From assembly GCA_020746995.1 (NCBI GenBank), contig JAGPXD010000001.1, forward strand, positions 1,860,001-1,924,000: 64,000 nt of DNA, given 5' to 3'. A model generated the notes under the pieces. The model saw nothing but the letters and a program-made list of their open reading frames with translations. It did not search any database and was not told where the DNA came from. Positions 1-9,302 of the stretch are shown piece by piece. Position 1 is the stretch's first letter, and the number at the start of each line of letters is the position of its first letter. The position numbers were made by a program, and so were the translations under genes. This DNA is from Plectosphaerella cucumerina (Eukaryota; Ascomycota; Sordariomycetes; Glomerellales; Plectosphaerellaceae).

Positions 1-3000
1 CGCTTCTCCAGCAGCTCCCGCAGGATGTGCAGGCCCATGCTCAGCGACCTCGCTCCCTCGCTCGTCGCCTCCTGGCATCCCTTTAGCAGCTTCGTCATGC
101 TCACAGCAATCTCTGCCGCGTCTCCCAGGGTCACCAGCTCCTCCGCCAGAAGCTCCAGCCCGCTGACAATGTGCGTTCGCGAGTCGTATCCGCTGCGCGT
201 CGCGATCAGCGACTCGAGTCCCCGAGACACATGCGGCTGGAAGCTGTCCCGCTGCTTCTTGAGCAGCAGCTTGATCGTCGCCAAGATCTGCGCCTTGATG
301 TCCTGTCCCTTGTCCGCCGTTGTGTTCACCAGCGGCGCCTCCAAGAACTCGAAGAGACCCACCAGCAGTGCGTCGAATTTGTCGTCCGTGAATACGGCCC
401 GGTTCTCCCGGATCAGCGTCTGCAGCTTCCGGAATCCGTGAACGTCCAGCGACCGCGCCTTGACCCGAGTGATGCCGCTCTCCAGGAGCCTGGCATTTTG
501 TCCTGACTTGTCTGGCGTCTCGCTCAGACCGCCTGCCTCCGCCGCGCCGTTGACCGGCACAATCTCGTTGACTGGACGGTCCTCCAGCACAGGGAGCACA
601 ATCGTGGGCTTGGGAGTCGCCGACTGATCCTCGTCCGTGAAGGGGTCCTCAAATACCTTGAGCGACTTGCTGGGCGTCGAAACCTCCTTGGACGGACTCA
701 GCCTGGCCGGGCTGGGACTCGGCGCCGGGCTCGGCTTTGCGGGGCTGAGGCGCACGGGGCTCTGGTGTGCCGGGCTTGCGCGCACCGGCGTCTGATGCAC
801 CGAGCTCGGCTCCGGCTGCGCAAGCTTGGGCGGACTTGACGGGGGCAGCTGGACGGCCTCTAGTTCCGGGGATGCCGGTGCCGGTGCCGGCTGCTCTTCT
901 TCATCTACAGGGGCCTCTGCCTCTGCCACTATCTGGTCCTTCGCCTCGGGCTCTACTTCCGGACTGGTCGGGGCCACGATGACCGGTGTCTGGCGGGCCC
1001 TAACCGGCGTAGCATGAGGAGACGCGATGGGCGTCGCCGGGGGTTTGCCGATGGGGGTCTTGGCCGCCGTCGGCGAAGGGATGCTAGACTCGCTGGCGTG
1101 GGAGACATGACCCGGTCTCGGCCTCGGTGCCGCCGTCCGCCGAGGGGATGCCTCGAGAGTCGGCTTGTTCGCTGTGAGCTTGTTCTTGAGCGTCTCGGGG
1201 CTGGGCGCTTCCGCCCCGGGCTGTGACCGGACCGAGTAGGGGCCAGCCGTCGCCGGCCTAGGAGCAATGTCTGGCCGCCTCTTCGCCGGACGCATCGGCC
1301 GCACCGACATGCCACCCGACACCGCCGTCGACTCAGGGCGCGTCCGTGAGGTACCCGCCGCCGCAGTGGACGTTGTCGCGGTCGAAGCGCTGGATGTGCC
1401 CGATACGCTTCTCGCCGGCGAGATGTGCGCCATGGCGGAGCCCGGCCGCGCCGGCAGGTTCTTCGTCGCCATGGCTCGCTTCTGCGCGAGCATGGCCTCC
1501 CTCAGGCTGGGCTTGGACGAGGTCATGGTGCTCCTAGACAGCCCCAAGCCCGGTCGGGCGACGGGGGCGGCCTCGACCTTCTTGGCAGCGTTGGGGTTGT
1601 TCTGGTCCTTTTGCAGCAGCTTCTGTGCCGTGCCATCGAGGTTTTCCATGATGCTGTCGACCTTTGTCAGCAACAGTCGTTATCCACAGCAAAAACGCAA
1701 GACTTACAGCTCAGCCCTCGCAGGCCAGTAGGTAGCAAATAGCCAATAAGTGCCGCGCATCTTCTCCCTGACGCCCGGGTTCGCATCGTTAAGGCCCTTC
1801 TTGATGCTCTTCTCAATGAGCTCCAGACCACCGCCGTGCTCAATGTGGCTCTTGTGGTGGCCCTCCTTCTTCAGCAGGATCTGCAGCCAGCCTGACGCAT
1901 ACGTCCTGGGCTGCACGTTCTTGTCCTGGCAGGCACCCCAGACATGCTGGAGCAGGCGGGTGTTGTAAGTGACCTTGGACAGGATGGTCTCCACGGTAGT
2001 GTTGGCCAGTTGAGAGATGATTTTCTTGGTGGCGGCGGCGAGCTTGATGAAGGTCTGCATCAGCAGCTCAACCAGGGGGTCCATGCCGGGGCCAAAGGCA
2101 TTGGCGATATCCTGAACCAGGGCGCAGCCCTCCTTGGACAGACTCGTTCGCAGCGAGATGATGGCCTTGATAATGCCGTCCAGCAGACTGCGGAGGTGGG
2201 TGAGAAAGGGCTCCCTAAAGTCCTGGGCCGCGTTGCCCGCGATGTAGCGGCGCAGTTTGGTCATGCTCTCCTCCCTCTTGAACCAATTCTGTTCCGTCTC
2301 CTTGCCGTCGAAGAATGTGTGCATCTCCCTAAAGGTGTCTTCCAGTTCTCGCGCCGTGTTGACGTATGCAGGCTCGACCGACTCGGCCTTGGCCTCGATC
2401 GCAGGGGTGATGGGACGCTCCGTCGGGAGGGAGGACATGCTGGAGGCGAGGTTCGCGCGGCTGGGCGGTCGTGCAGTGGGCGCCGAAAAGGCGGCATCGC
2501 TGGGAGTCTCGGGTCGGCCACCGGTGGGGGCGAGCTCCTTGACGATGGCCTGCTCGATGGCGGGCCGGACTTTGAAGTTCTTGAGCTGGCGCTTGAGGTC
2601 GGACTTGGCAGTGTTGGGCGCGTCGCTGAGCAGACATACGTTAGCGACGAAAATAGGTAGGCAGATAGACAGGGATATACCGGAACAGCTCGATGACGGT
2701 CGCCTTTGCGACGTCGCGAACCATGCCATCTGCATCCTCCAGCAGGTCCATCAGGGTCGGGACATAGCCGCGGAACTGCAGGCCATGCTCCTGGTGCATG
2801 TGCAGTACCCAGTGCATGCCGGCCTCCTTTGCGCGGGGGTTCTTGCCGACCATGGCAATGTTCCTGACGGAGCGCTCGACATCGGCAGGGGCGACTGCGT
2901 ACAGGGTGGTCAGGGCTTGCGCCGCGAGACTCCTAAGCTTCTCCTTAGGGTCGCCGAGCTTGTCGACCACGACGGGTAGGGAGCCCTTGACCTCCTTGGT

Positions 3001-3264
3001 CAGGTAGCGAGTGTCCTGGCGCGACAGGCGCGTCAGGAGGTGGTTGAAGGCGGTGAAGCTGGCGTTGACGAGGATGCCATGCTGCGAGGCGGAGGCGGTG
3101 CGGAGGCCTTCTGCGACCTGGGCGACGAGGTGGTCGGGGACATTGTGCTGCTTGATGCCCGACTTGATGTTGTTGACATGTTGGACCTTTACATCTACGG
3201 AGACGTCGCTTCGGATGATCCGAAGCAGGTCAGCCACCTGGTCATCGCTGATTCTATCAGCCAT
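1..3264 (-). CDS. stu1: CLASP-family microtubule-stabilising protein Stu1 (3' end beyond window)
   Basis: Exons inferred at 2681-3264, 1708-2625 and 1-1653, joined by introns of 55 nt (2626-2680) and 54 nt (1654-1707) with GT-AG borders; the frame stays open to base 1, giving about 1,051 residues, so the C-terminus is missing. Residues 1 to about 240 form a TOG-like HEAT array and about 285-500 match the CLASP_N domain. After that comes a long Ser/Pro/Arg-rich linker with repeated SP and TP motifs, then a helical C-terminal region. An SSIP tetrapeptide at residues 690-693 (bases 1077-1088) fits the SxIP motif bound by EB1/Mal3. Family role: binds tubulin and microtubule plus ends, stabilises spindle microtubules and links them to kinetochores. 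The ATG at 3264 opens directly into the TOG fold (MADRISDDQV). Confidence 0.9.
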
Positions 3265-4357
3265 GCCCCGTGCGGTGCCTGGGGCGTCGATGCTCGGATG
3301 GTGGTGGGTTGTGGGTGGTCGCGATGGTACCAGGGGTGTGGTCCGAGTCTGGGTCTAGGTCTGGATGGAGGGGCAAGAGGTTAGTAATCGCCGAGATGTC
3401 AGGTCGCGTGGCTTTATGAATAGAAGTGAAGTGAGGTGGTCGCGAGGAATGCTGAGCTGCAACAGCTGGTATGGAGGGTATCAGATGAGGACGGACAAGC
3501 TACCAACCTTGAGACGGAGACGGTGTTGCGGGAACAAGAGCAGGCAGAGGGATTGGCTGCGGCCCGGGATCGGTAGCAACAACAAAAAGAGGGCGGCCCG
3601 TTGTGGTAGCCTTGAGGGATAGGTAAGGTATCTGCAAGAATGCGCACGTCCAGTGGATGGAAGTGCAGCGCCGTCGGTGGAGGGGGGAGGGATCTGTTGA
3701 TCGGGCTGACCGTCCAGACACAGCAAAGCACAGGCAGGAGCGGTTCAGACGGAAAACAAAGGGGGCCCTGGTTGCTGCAGTTGCCCCGAGCCGGGAGCTG
3801 GCTGATTGGACGGTCCCGGCTTCTGGCGTGGTCATTAAAATTCACCCGACGCGACCTAGCGCGACCGGATCACATCTTATCTTATCGCTGGGTATATTAG
3901 TGCGGGGAAGACGGGAGACGCACAGCCACAAGGGTGTTCTTCACTGAGAAGTTCAGGGTCAAGGTCAAGATCTGGCTGAAGGTTGTTGTCAAATCGGATA
4001 CAGGTGGTAAGTTTTGCTGGATCGAAAGTGAGGCTTGTGTTTATGATGGTAGCATAGACAAAAGTACGCATCTGAGCCTAATTAAGACATGACGGCGATA
4101 GTACGGGAGAGCAGACAACCGAGTTCAGATGCGGCAACCCGACCACAACCTCCGTCGCCTCCTCTGTCCAATTCGCCTCTTCCTCCGCTTATGCATCCAC
4201 AGCTCGAGCCACGTCTTCCCCGCTGTGCATAATTTACAAGTAGCGCCGCGATGCTTCCTGTGCCACATCCCAAGCACCATCGCCCACCAGCCTCGATCCC
4301 ACACTGCGACGCCTCATCTCCAGCCTCACCTTCCACCACCACCTCACCTCCTCGCTC
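3265..4357. other. Divergent intergenic region, stu1 / PBSP peptidase gene
   Basis: This 1.1-kb gap separates two divergently transcribed genes. I see no convincing coding exon; short open frames exist on both strands but have no recognisable domain or splice structure. A TATA-like string lies near 3892-3897 and a CCAAT-type element near 4165. It probably holds both promoters and 5' leaders. Confidence 0.5.
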
Positions 4358-5323
4358 ATGGGGCTCCCACCCTTGACCACCCCCAACCCCGGACACTCCC
4401 CGTTCACCATCTTCAACCCACATCTCCCCATGTCATCAGCGACCTCTGCCACGACAAGAGCCCCCCAGCCCTCGGCCATCTCCCTGCCTCTTCGCTCCAA
4501 AGACTCGGAGCCATCGCACGGCGAGAAGAACAAGATGGGCGGCGGCGGCGATGGCCACGAGCATGACGGCGATGCGTCCAAGGACCACTTCCCCCTCCCA
4601 AAGCTGCGCCTCGAGGTACGCGATCTCAACCATCGCGGGGCGACCGCCTTCCTCGACGCCGTGTCTGCTGGGACTAGCCTCGAGGGCGCCGTCACATCGG
4701 TCCTCCGCCTGCTCTACACCTCGCCGCGCGACCCCTTCACTCACGCCCCGCCCACCCGCTCCGTCACCCTCGTGCTTCGCGCCATGCCAGGCGTCGCCTA
4801 CACCACCGGCTCCGACCTCGACTCAGACCACAAGGAGATCCACTTCTCCCTGAACTACATCGCCGGCATCCCCAAGGACCGCCGCACCGACGAGATCACC
4901 GGCGTCCTCACCCACGAGATGGTCCACTGCTACCAGTGGAACGCTCACGGCTCATGCCCCGGCGGCCTCATCGAGGGTATTGCCGACTGGGTGCGCCTCG
5001 GCTGCGGTCTGTCGCCCCCTCACTGGAAGCGCGAGGCCAGCGGCAAGTGGGACGCCGGTTACCAGCACACGGCCTACTTCCTCGAGTACCTCGAAGGCCG
5101 CTTCGGCGAGGGCACCGTCCGCCGCATCAACGAGAAGCTGCGCCTGCACAAGTACGAGGAGAAGCCCTTCTGGACCGAGCTCCTCGGCCGCCCCGTCGAG
5201 CAGCTATGGGGTGACTACGTCGAGAAGCTCAAGGACGATGAGGCCGTCTTGGTCAGCAAGGACGACATCTCGGACGAGGATGTAAGACGCGCGGGCGAGA
5301 CGGCGAGCGAGCCGAAGGCATAG
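4358..5323 (+). CDS. PBSP-domain (basic secretory protein-like) metallopeptidase
   Basis: Single exon, 321 residues. The domain known as 'peptidase of plants and bacteria' (PBSP) fills residues about 83-300. A zincin signature HEMVH sits at 186-190, followed by the family-typical PGGLIEGIADWVRL stretch and a WDAGYQHTAYFLEYLE segment. The family is predicted to contain zinc proteases, though biochemical proof is sparse. No signal peptide is visible: the first 80 residues are Pro/Ser/Gly/His-rich and disordered, so an intracellular protein is more likely than a secreted one. Later in-frame ATGs at 4430 and 4535 are alternative starts; none affects the domain. Its 3' end converges on the next gene. 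Confidence 0.8.
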   Translation: MGLPPLTTPNPGHSPFTIFNPHLPMSSATSATTRAPQPSAISLPLRSKDSEPSHGEKNKMGGGGDGHEHDGDASKDHFPLPKLRLEVRDLNHRGATAFLDAVSAGTSLEGAVTSVLRLLYTSPRDPFTHAPPTRSVTLVLRAMPGVAYTTGSDLDSDHKEIHFSLNYIAGIPKDRRTDEITGVLTHEMVHCYQWNAHGSCPGGLIEGIADWVRLGCGLSPPHWKREASGKWDAGYQHTAYFLEYLEGRFGEGTVRRINEKLRLHKYEEKPFWTELLGRPVEQLWGDYVEKLKDDEAVLVSKDDISDEDVRRAGETASEPKA

Positions 5324-5638
5324 GCGGTTTTATTTCTGCGAGACTTGGATTTACGCATGGAGAAAACGGCTCAGGACATTCACGATATACGACCATACAT
5401 CACGCACGGCATGAGCGACTCAGTAGCAACGGCTGTATATAAAATGATACCCTCCAAAAAAAAAGACAAGGTACTGTTTCCCCCAATTCCCCAAACGCCA
5501 TGTGTGATATCAAGACACTCCTGAGGAGTGAGTGTAAAAGACAGAATGAGCCCCGTAGGAGGCACGGACAACAGCGATGTATGCTAGGAAACCAAACGAC
5601 GTGACGCCTATGACTTTTGCGACCCCAAGGCTGGACGC
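5324..5638. other. Convergent 3' intergenic region
   Basis: The 315 bases lie between two converging genes and probably hold both 3' UTRs. An A-run near 5455-5465 is the only notable composition feature. The short match at about 5385 to the start of fungal 5S rRNA does not continue. Confidence 0.5.
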
Positions 5639-6823
5639 CTAAATGGCATGGACACGCGCCGGAGAGTCGCTCTCGCTAATCACGCTCCCGACCTCAGACC
5701 AGCTCGCCGGGGTCATCATGCCGTCGCTCTCACTCAGCACGTCGAAGGGGCGGTCGTTGCTGTGCTGGACGGGAGACGATGGGGTGGCATCGGCGGGAGC
5801 GGCGTCGTCATGGCCGATGACCGAGACAGAGTCGGTCGGCGTCAGCGCGCCCTCGCTGATGACCTCTGGCTCGGACATGGCGGCAGAGGTGGGCGACATG
5901 GGCAGGGGCGAGTAGAAGTCGGTGGCGCTGGACCCCTGGGCCCAAGCCTGGATGGACGCGTAGGCCTCCTCCTGGGCGGCGCGGTCTTCCTGTCCGGCCG
6001 TCATGTACTCCTCAGCGCCGAGCTCACGGTCCATGGTGACGGACCTCTCGGTCGAGTTATCAGATTCGAGGTCGACGAGGGCGGCGGTGGCAGCGGCGGC
6101 ACCTCCAATAGCAGCCGCGGGCGCGATGGTGGCAAGAATCCGCCTGGCCTCCTCTGGGTCGTAGGTTGTAGAGCTGTAAATATCGGAGGCGTTGTCGCGG
6201 TGCCGGGGCACTTCGTTGGAGGACTTCTTCGGGATATCGTGCAGCTCGTCTTGGTCGATCTGGTGCTCGTCCGCGAAGGGGTTGGTGTAGACAGCAGCGG
6301 AGGCGACGCCACGACGGCGGACGTTCTCCTCGCCCTGTCGGATGTCGGCGCCGGAGTGGACGACGAAGCTGCCCTCCTCGCCACTCTTGTCCTTCTGGAG
6401 GAAGTCGTCAAAGGACTTGCCGCGGGTAGGTGCTGGCAGGGCAGCAGGTGACTCGGACGGGGAGGCGTCGCCTTGCTCGGCCTTGAGGCGGCTCATCTTC
6501 TCGAGGTGGATGGCGTTCCAGTACATGAGCTCGTCTCGCTGTCGGCGGCGCGACTCCTCGTCAGCTTCGACGCCGGGCTCGGCACCGCGACGGGACTCGA
6601 GAAAGCCCTGGGCATCCTCGGGCCTGTTGAACCGGGGAGCCCGCTCTGCCGGGTCGATGTTCTCGCCCATGGAGTGCAGGGCGACGGCGACACGTCTTCG
6701 CAGCTCATCGATGTTGCGGCGGAGCTCGGGGGACTCGTAGATGGCAATGGCCGCGGCTACAGCGACAGACACGGCTATGGCGCCGGCTGAGGCGATGGCA
6801 GCATGGTTAATACCAGGCGGCAT
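5639..6823 (-). CDS. Uncharacterised protein with N-terminal membrane anchor
   Basis: Single exon, 394 residues from the ATG at 6823. An upstream in-frame ATG at 7039 would add a 72-residue Ser/Thr/Pro-rich leader that looks like 5' UTR. Residues 8-29 form an Ala/Ile/Val-rich transmembrane helix followed at once by a charged helical segment (ELRRNIDELRRRVAVAL), the arrangement of a tail- or signal-anchored protein. Residues about 229-250 are a second Ala/Gly-rich hydrophobic stretch. The rest is acidic, Ser/Pro-rich and probably disordered. I do not recognise a family and assign no function. It could sit in an organelle or ER membrane with a cytosolic tail. Confidence 0.7.
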   Translation of the reverse strand: MPPGINHAAIASAGAIAVSVAVAAAIAIYESPELRRNIDELRRRVAVALHSMGENIDPAERAPRFNRPEDAQGFLESRRGAEPGVEADEESRRRQRDELMYWNAIHLEKMSRLKAEQGDASPSESPAALPAPTRGKSFDDFLQKDKSGEEGSFVVHSGADIRQGEENVRRRGVASAAVYTNPFADEHQIDQDELHDIPKKSSNEVPRHRDNASDIYSSTTYDPEEARRILATIAPAAAIGGAAAATAALVDLESDNSTERSVTMDRELGAEEYMTAGQEDRAAQEEAYASIQAWAQGSSATDFYSPLPMSPTSAAMSEPEVISEGALTPTDSVSVIGHDDAAPADATPSSPVQHSNDRPFDVLSESDGMMTPASWSEVGSVISESDSPARVHAI

Positions 6824-8060
6824 CTTGCGAGGATGGGTGTGGTGATGGGACGTAAGAAGCGAAGCGTTGGAGAGTGACGAGGACAACGAGACGTTCGCGA
6901 GGGGGAAGAGAAGAGGTAAATTCAACGGGAGGAAAGTAGGAAGAGACGGCCTAGCGACAGCGACATGTTGGCCGGAGCAATGCCAGGTAGAAACGTAAGG
7001 TACAGGTGATTGCGTGGTGCGGTGCTGCTTTGCCACCACCAGTGAAGGTCAGAGGTCAGAGGACGGACTTTTGGCCACTGCACCCAGGCGATCCTAGGCC
7101 CGGGTGGCCCAGTTAGGCAGACAGATTACCTCAGGCCTTGGACAGGGGTCTTGTACCTGCCGCAGCGTGCAGGCGGGCGTGGTACTTGCACGGATCCTGG
7201 CGGGGTACAGCGGCGGCAAGCAGCATGGGGATTGGATTTGAGGTTCAATCATCGCTTGAAGCAAGCTGGACTCACCCTTCACTGCGACCGGGAGGGGCAT
7301 GCCTGGCGACAGACTCGAGGAGTCGATGGACGATGATTTCGGACGGGAGAGGACGTGATGCAATCTGGTCCCGCGGAGAGGGGAGGGCGGCGTGGGAGGG
7401 AGCCGGGCGGTCAAGATTGGGTGATGTCTCCCTCTTGTACTTTTGGCGGGCGGGTGACCGACTGTCAGCGGGCGCGCGGCGGCCCTGGTGACCTGACCGA
7501 GGATTGGCGCGGGGTCGGCGGGTAGAAATCGATAAGCGTGGGAGAAGTCGGGCACGCGATTATGCAGTCGGAGGGACGTTGGGACTTGAAATTGTACAGG
7601 AATTCTTCGCCCTGCAGGTACGGCAAGAAAAGAAGTTTGATGGGTGTCTGATTTGGCCGGGGAAGGTGAGGTCAAACTCAAATGGCTTGTCAGCCAGGGA
7701 GATGTGCCGCTGAGCCTGCGTGCGCCTCATTCGAGTCCTCTGGCAAGCCGCGTCGTCGATTCGGGAGGTCGACTCGGAGGCCGCGTCAACCTCATGCCCG
7801 CCACTCCAGGGCTGCCTGTTTCAGCACTTTGCCCAAGTCCATCCTGCCTTGCCTGCCAAGACCCTGAGTGCTCGATGCTCCCGAGGCATTCGGGTTCCAG
7901 TTGTCTCACAACATCCCTCGTGGGAGGCGCTGGGGCACGGAATTTTGGGGGGTCACCAGCTTGCACAGCCACCGCATGTAACGCCACGCATGCGCCCCAT
8001 TGCAGATCTCCAGATTGAGACAAATCGGGCATCCTGTTATACAGGAATCCGGAGGGGTAG

Positions 8061-8089
8061 AAAACCTCCCAGCCGTGGAGGGAGGTTTT
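8061..8089. repeat. Perfect 10-bp inverted repeat, 9-nt loop
   Basis: AAAACCTCCC at 8061-8070 is followed, after nine bases, by its exact reverse complement at 8080-8089. Transcribed, this gives a GC-rich hairpin. It lies in a gene-free stretch; a chance origin, a binding site or an RNA element are all possible. Confidence 0.6.
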
Positions 8090-8669
8090 GCTTGCAGCGG
8101 GAGTCACCCGCGCTATGGCCTCCACACCGGTGGCCGAGCGATTGTCGACCTTAACCGCTGGGCCACCGGCGACATCCGATGGGAAAGATGGAAATTCGAG
8201 GAATTATAAGGGATGTGGTCGGTGACGAGCGTGGCGGCAGGTGCAGCGGCGTGACCAGAAACTTGCGAATTTCCAATGTACGCTGGCCACCAAGTCGCAT
8301 TTCTGTGGATCCTTCAAGTCTTTCTGGACATTGAAATACAAGCACCCTGCTGAGTGCTTCACTTTGCTCATCGCAGTAATCCACACCCAGCATCCAAATC
8401 GTCAATGAAGACATCTTTGCAAGCGCCACTTGGCACGCTACCAACTGGCGCAATCTCTAAAGCACCGAGCTAGAGGTTGTCACTCGACGCCTGGTTCAGA
8501 TCTTGACGGCATGGGAGTATCAAGAGCGTAAATTACTCGCTCACGCGGTTCTCCAGACTCCTCCGGAAAGATGGAGTCGGATCGAGGTTTGCACTGTATC
8601 GGCTCCGTGTCCAAAATAGCAGCCCCGGCGCCCGCCAATCCGTCTGAACAATCTTGGCTCCGAGCTGCG

Positions 8670-8704
8670 CCCAGACATTTGACGTCTGGGCAACTGGACG
8701 TCAA
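8670..8704. promoter_or_regulatory. Overlapping inverted repeats with paired CRE-like (ACGTC) cores
   Basis: CCCAGAC (8670-8676) pairs with GTCTGGG (8684-8690). Overlapping it, TTGACGTC (8679-8686) pairs with GACGTCAA (8697-8704). The second pair carries two GACGTC cores of the ATF/CREB bZIP type in mirror orientation. It sits about 380 bp beyond the 3' end of the small gene at 9050-9302, so no target is obvious. Confidence 0.35.
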
Positions 8705-9049
8705 TGAGTAGCACCGCAACAAGGCTCTCGCACCAAAACAAAATGTGTTCGGACGAAAAGGTTTTGATTCTCTCCAGTCTACGAGTCTGGTCTTGTCTAA
8801 AGAATCTTCTCCGGGCAGAACCCAAATGGGCGAGCCCGTCTAATGTCTAGTCGTGAGGGTTCACATGATCCCTCCCGTTTTCCGTCCAGCCAGGCCCGTG
8901 GGCCTGGCACGATGAAATCAAAGTCGTATCTCGTACAACGCCGCTGGGCCCTCGAACAAGAGGTGCCCGCCATGAAACGCCAGTGCTATGGGGAATCGAT
9001 CGTGGTCTGGGGCAGCCTTGGACTGTTACCCCGGACTGTGGTGGGTGCT

Positions 9050-9302
9050 CTAGTGAGACTTGGTGGAGGAGGCAGAGGAAGAGTTGGTGGTGATGGAGTC
9101 GCTGGAGGCAGTGCGGGTGGCCTTGACACGCTCGCTGGTAGGAGGTTAGTCTACCGTGCAGTTGGATAGAGCGAAAATGGGATACATACTAAGCGGAGCG
9201 GTCCTGGAGGTGGCACTTGTACCTGACGCCGCCGGTCTTGAAGGTGAAGGGGATACCCTTCGCCATGGCGGAAGTGAGATGGGTCTCCTTAACGTTGGGC
9301 AT
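9050..9302 (-). CDS. Small 65-residue uncharacterised protein, two exons
   Basis: Exon 1 is 9190-9302 and exon 2 is 9050-9134, joined by a 55-nt GT-AG intron (9135-9189, donor GTATGT, acceptor CTACCAG). Together they give 198 nt, exactly 65 codons plus stop. The protein starts MPNVKETHLT, has a compact middle (about residues 15-40, including IPFTFKTGGVRYKCHLQ) that looks like folded beta structure, and ends in a Ser/Thr-rich tail. There is no signal peptide. A TATAAA box at 9423-9428 lies about 120 bp upstream, and AGGGG (STRE-like) runs lie near 9480-9490, which suggests inducible, strong expression. I do not recognise the family. The in-frame splice and the promoter are the reasons for calling it. 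Confidence 0.6.

Larger units (their letters stand above)
6824..9049. other. 2.2-kb intergenic region without a supported gene
   Basis: Several open frames of 60-195 codons overlap on both strands, but none has a domain, signal peptide or splice structure I can defend. The region contains two clean inverted repeats (8061-8089 and 8670-8704) listed separately. Confidence 0.45.

Noticed and set aside
5385..5410. Short resemblance to the beginning of fungal 5S rRNA
   Set aside because: Only about a dozen bases match and the internal control region and 3' half of a 5S gene are absent.
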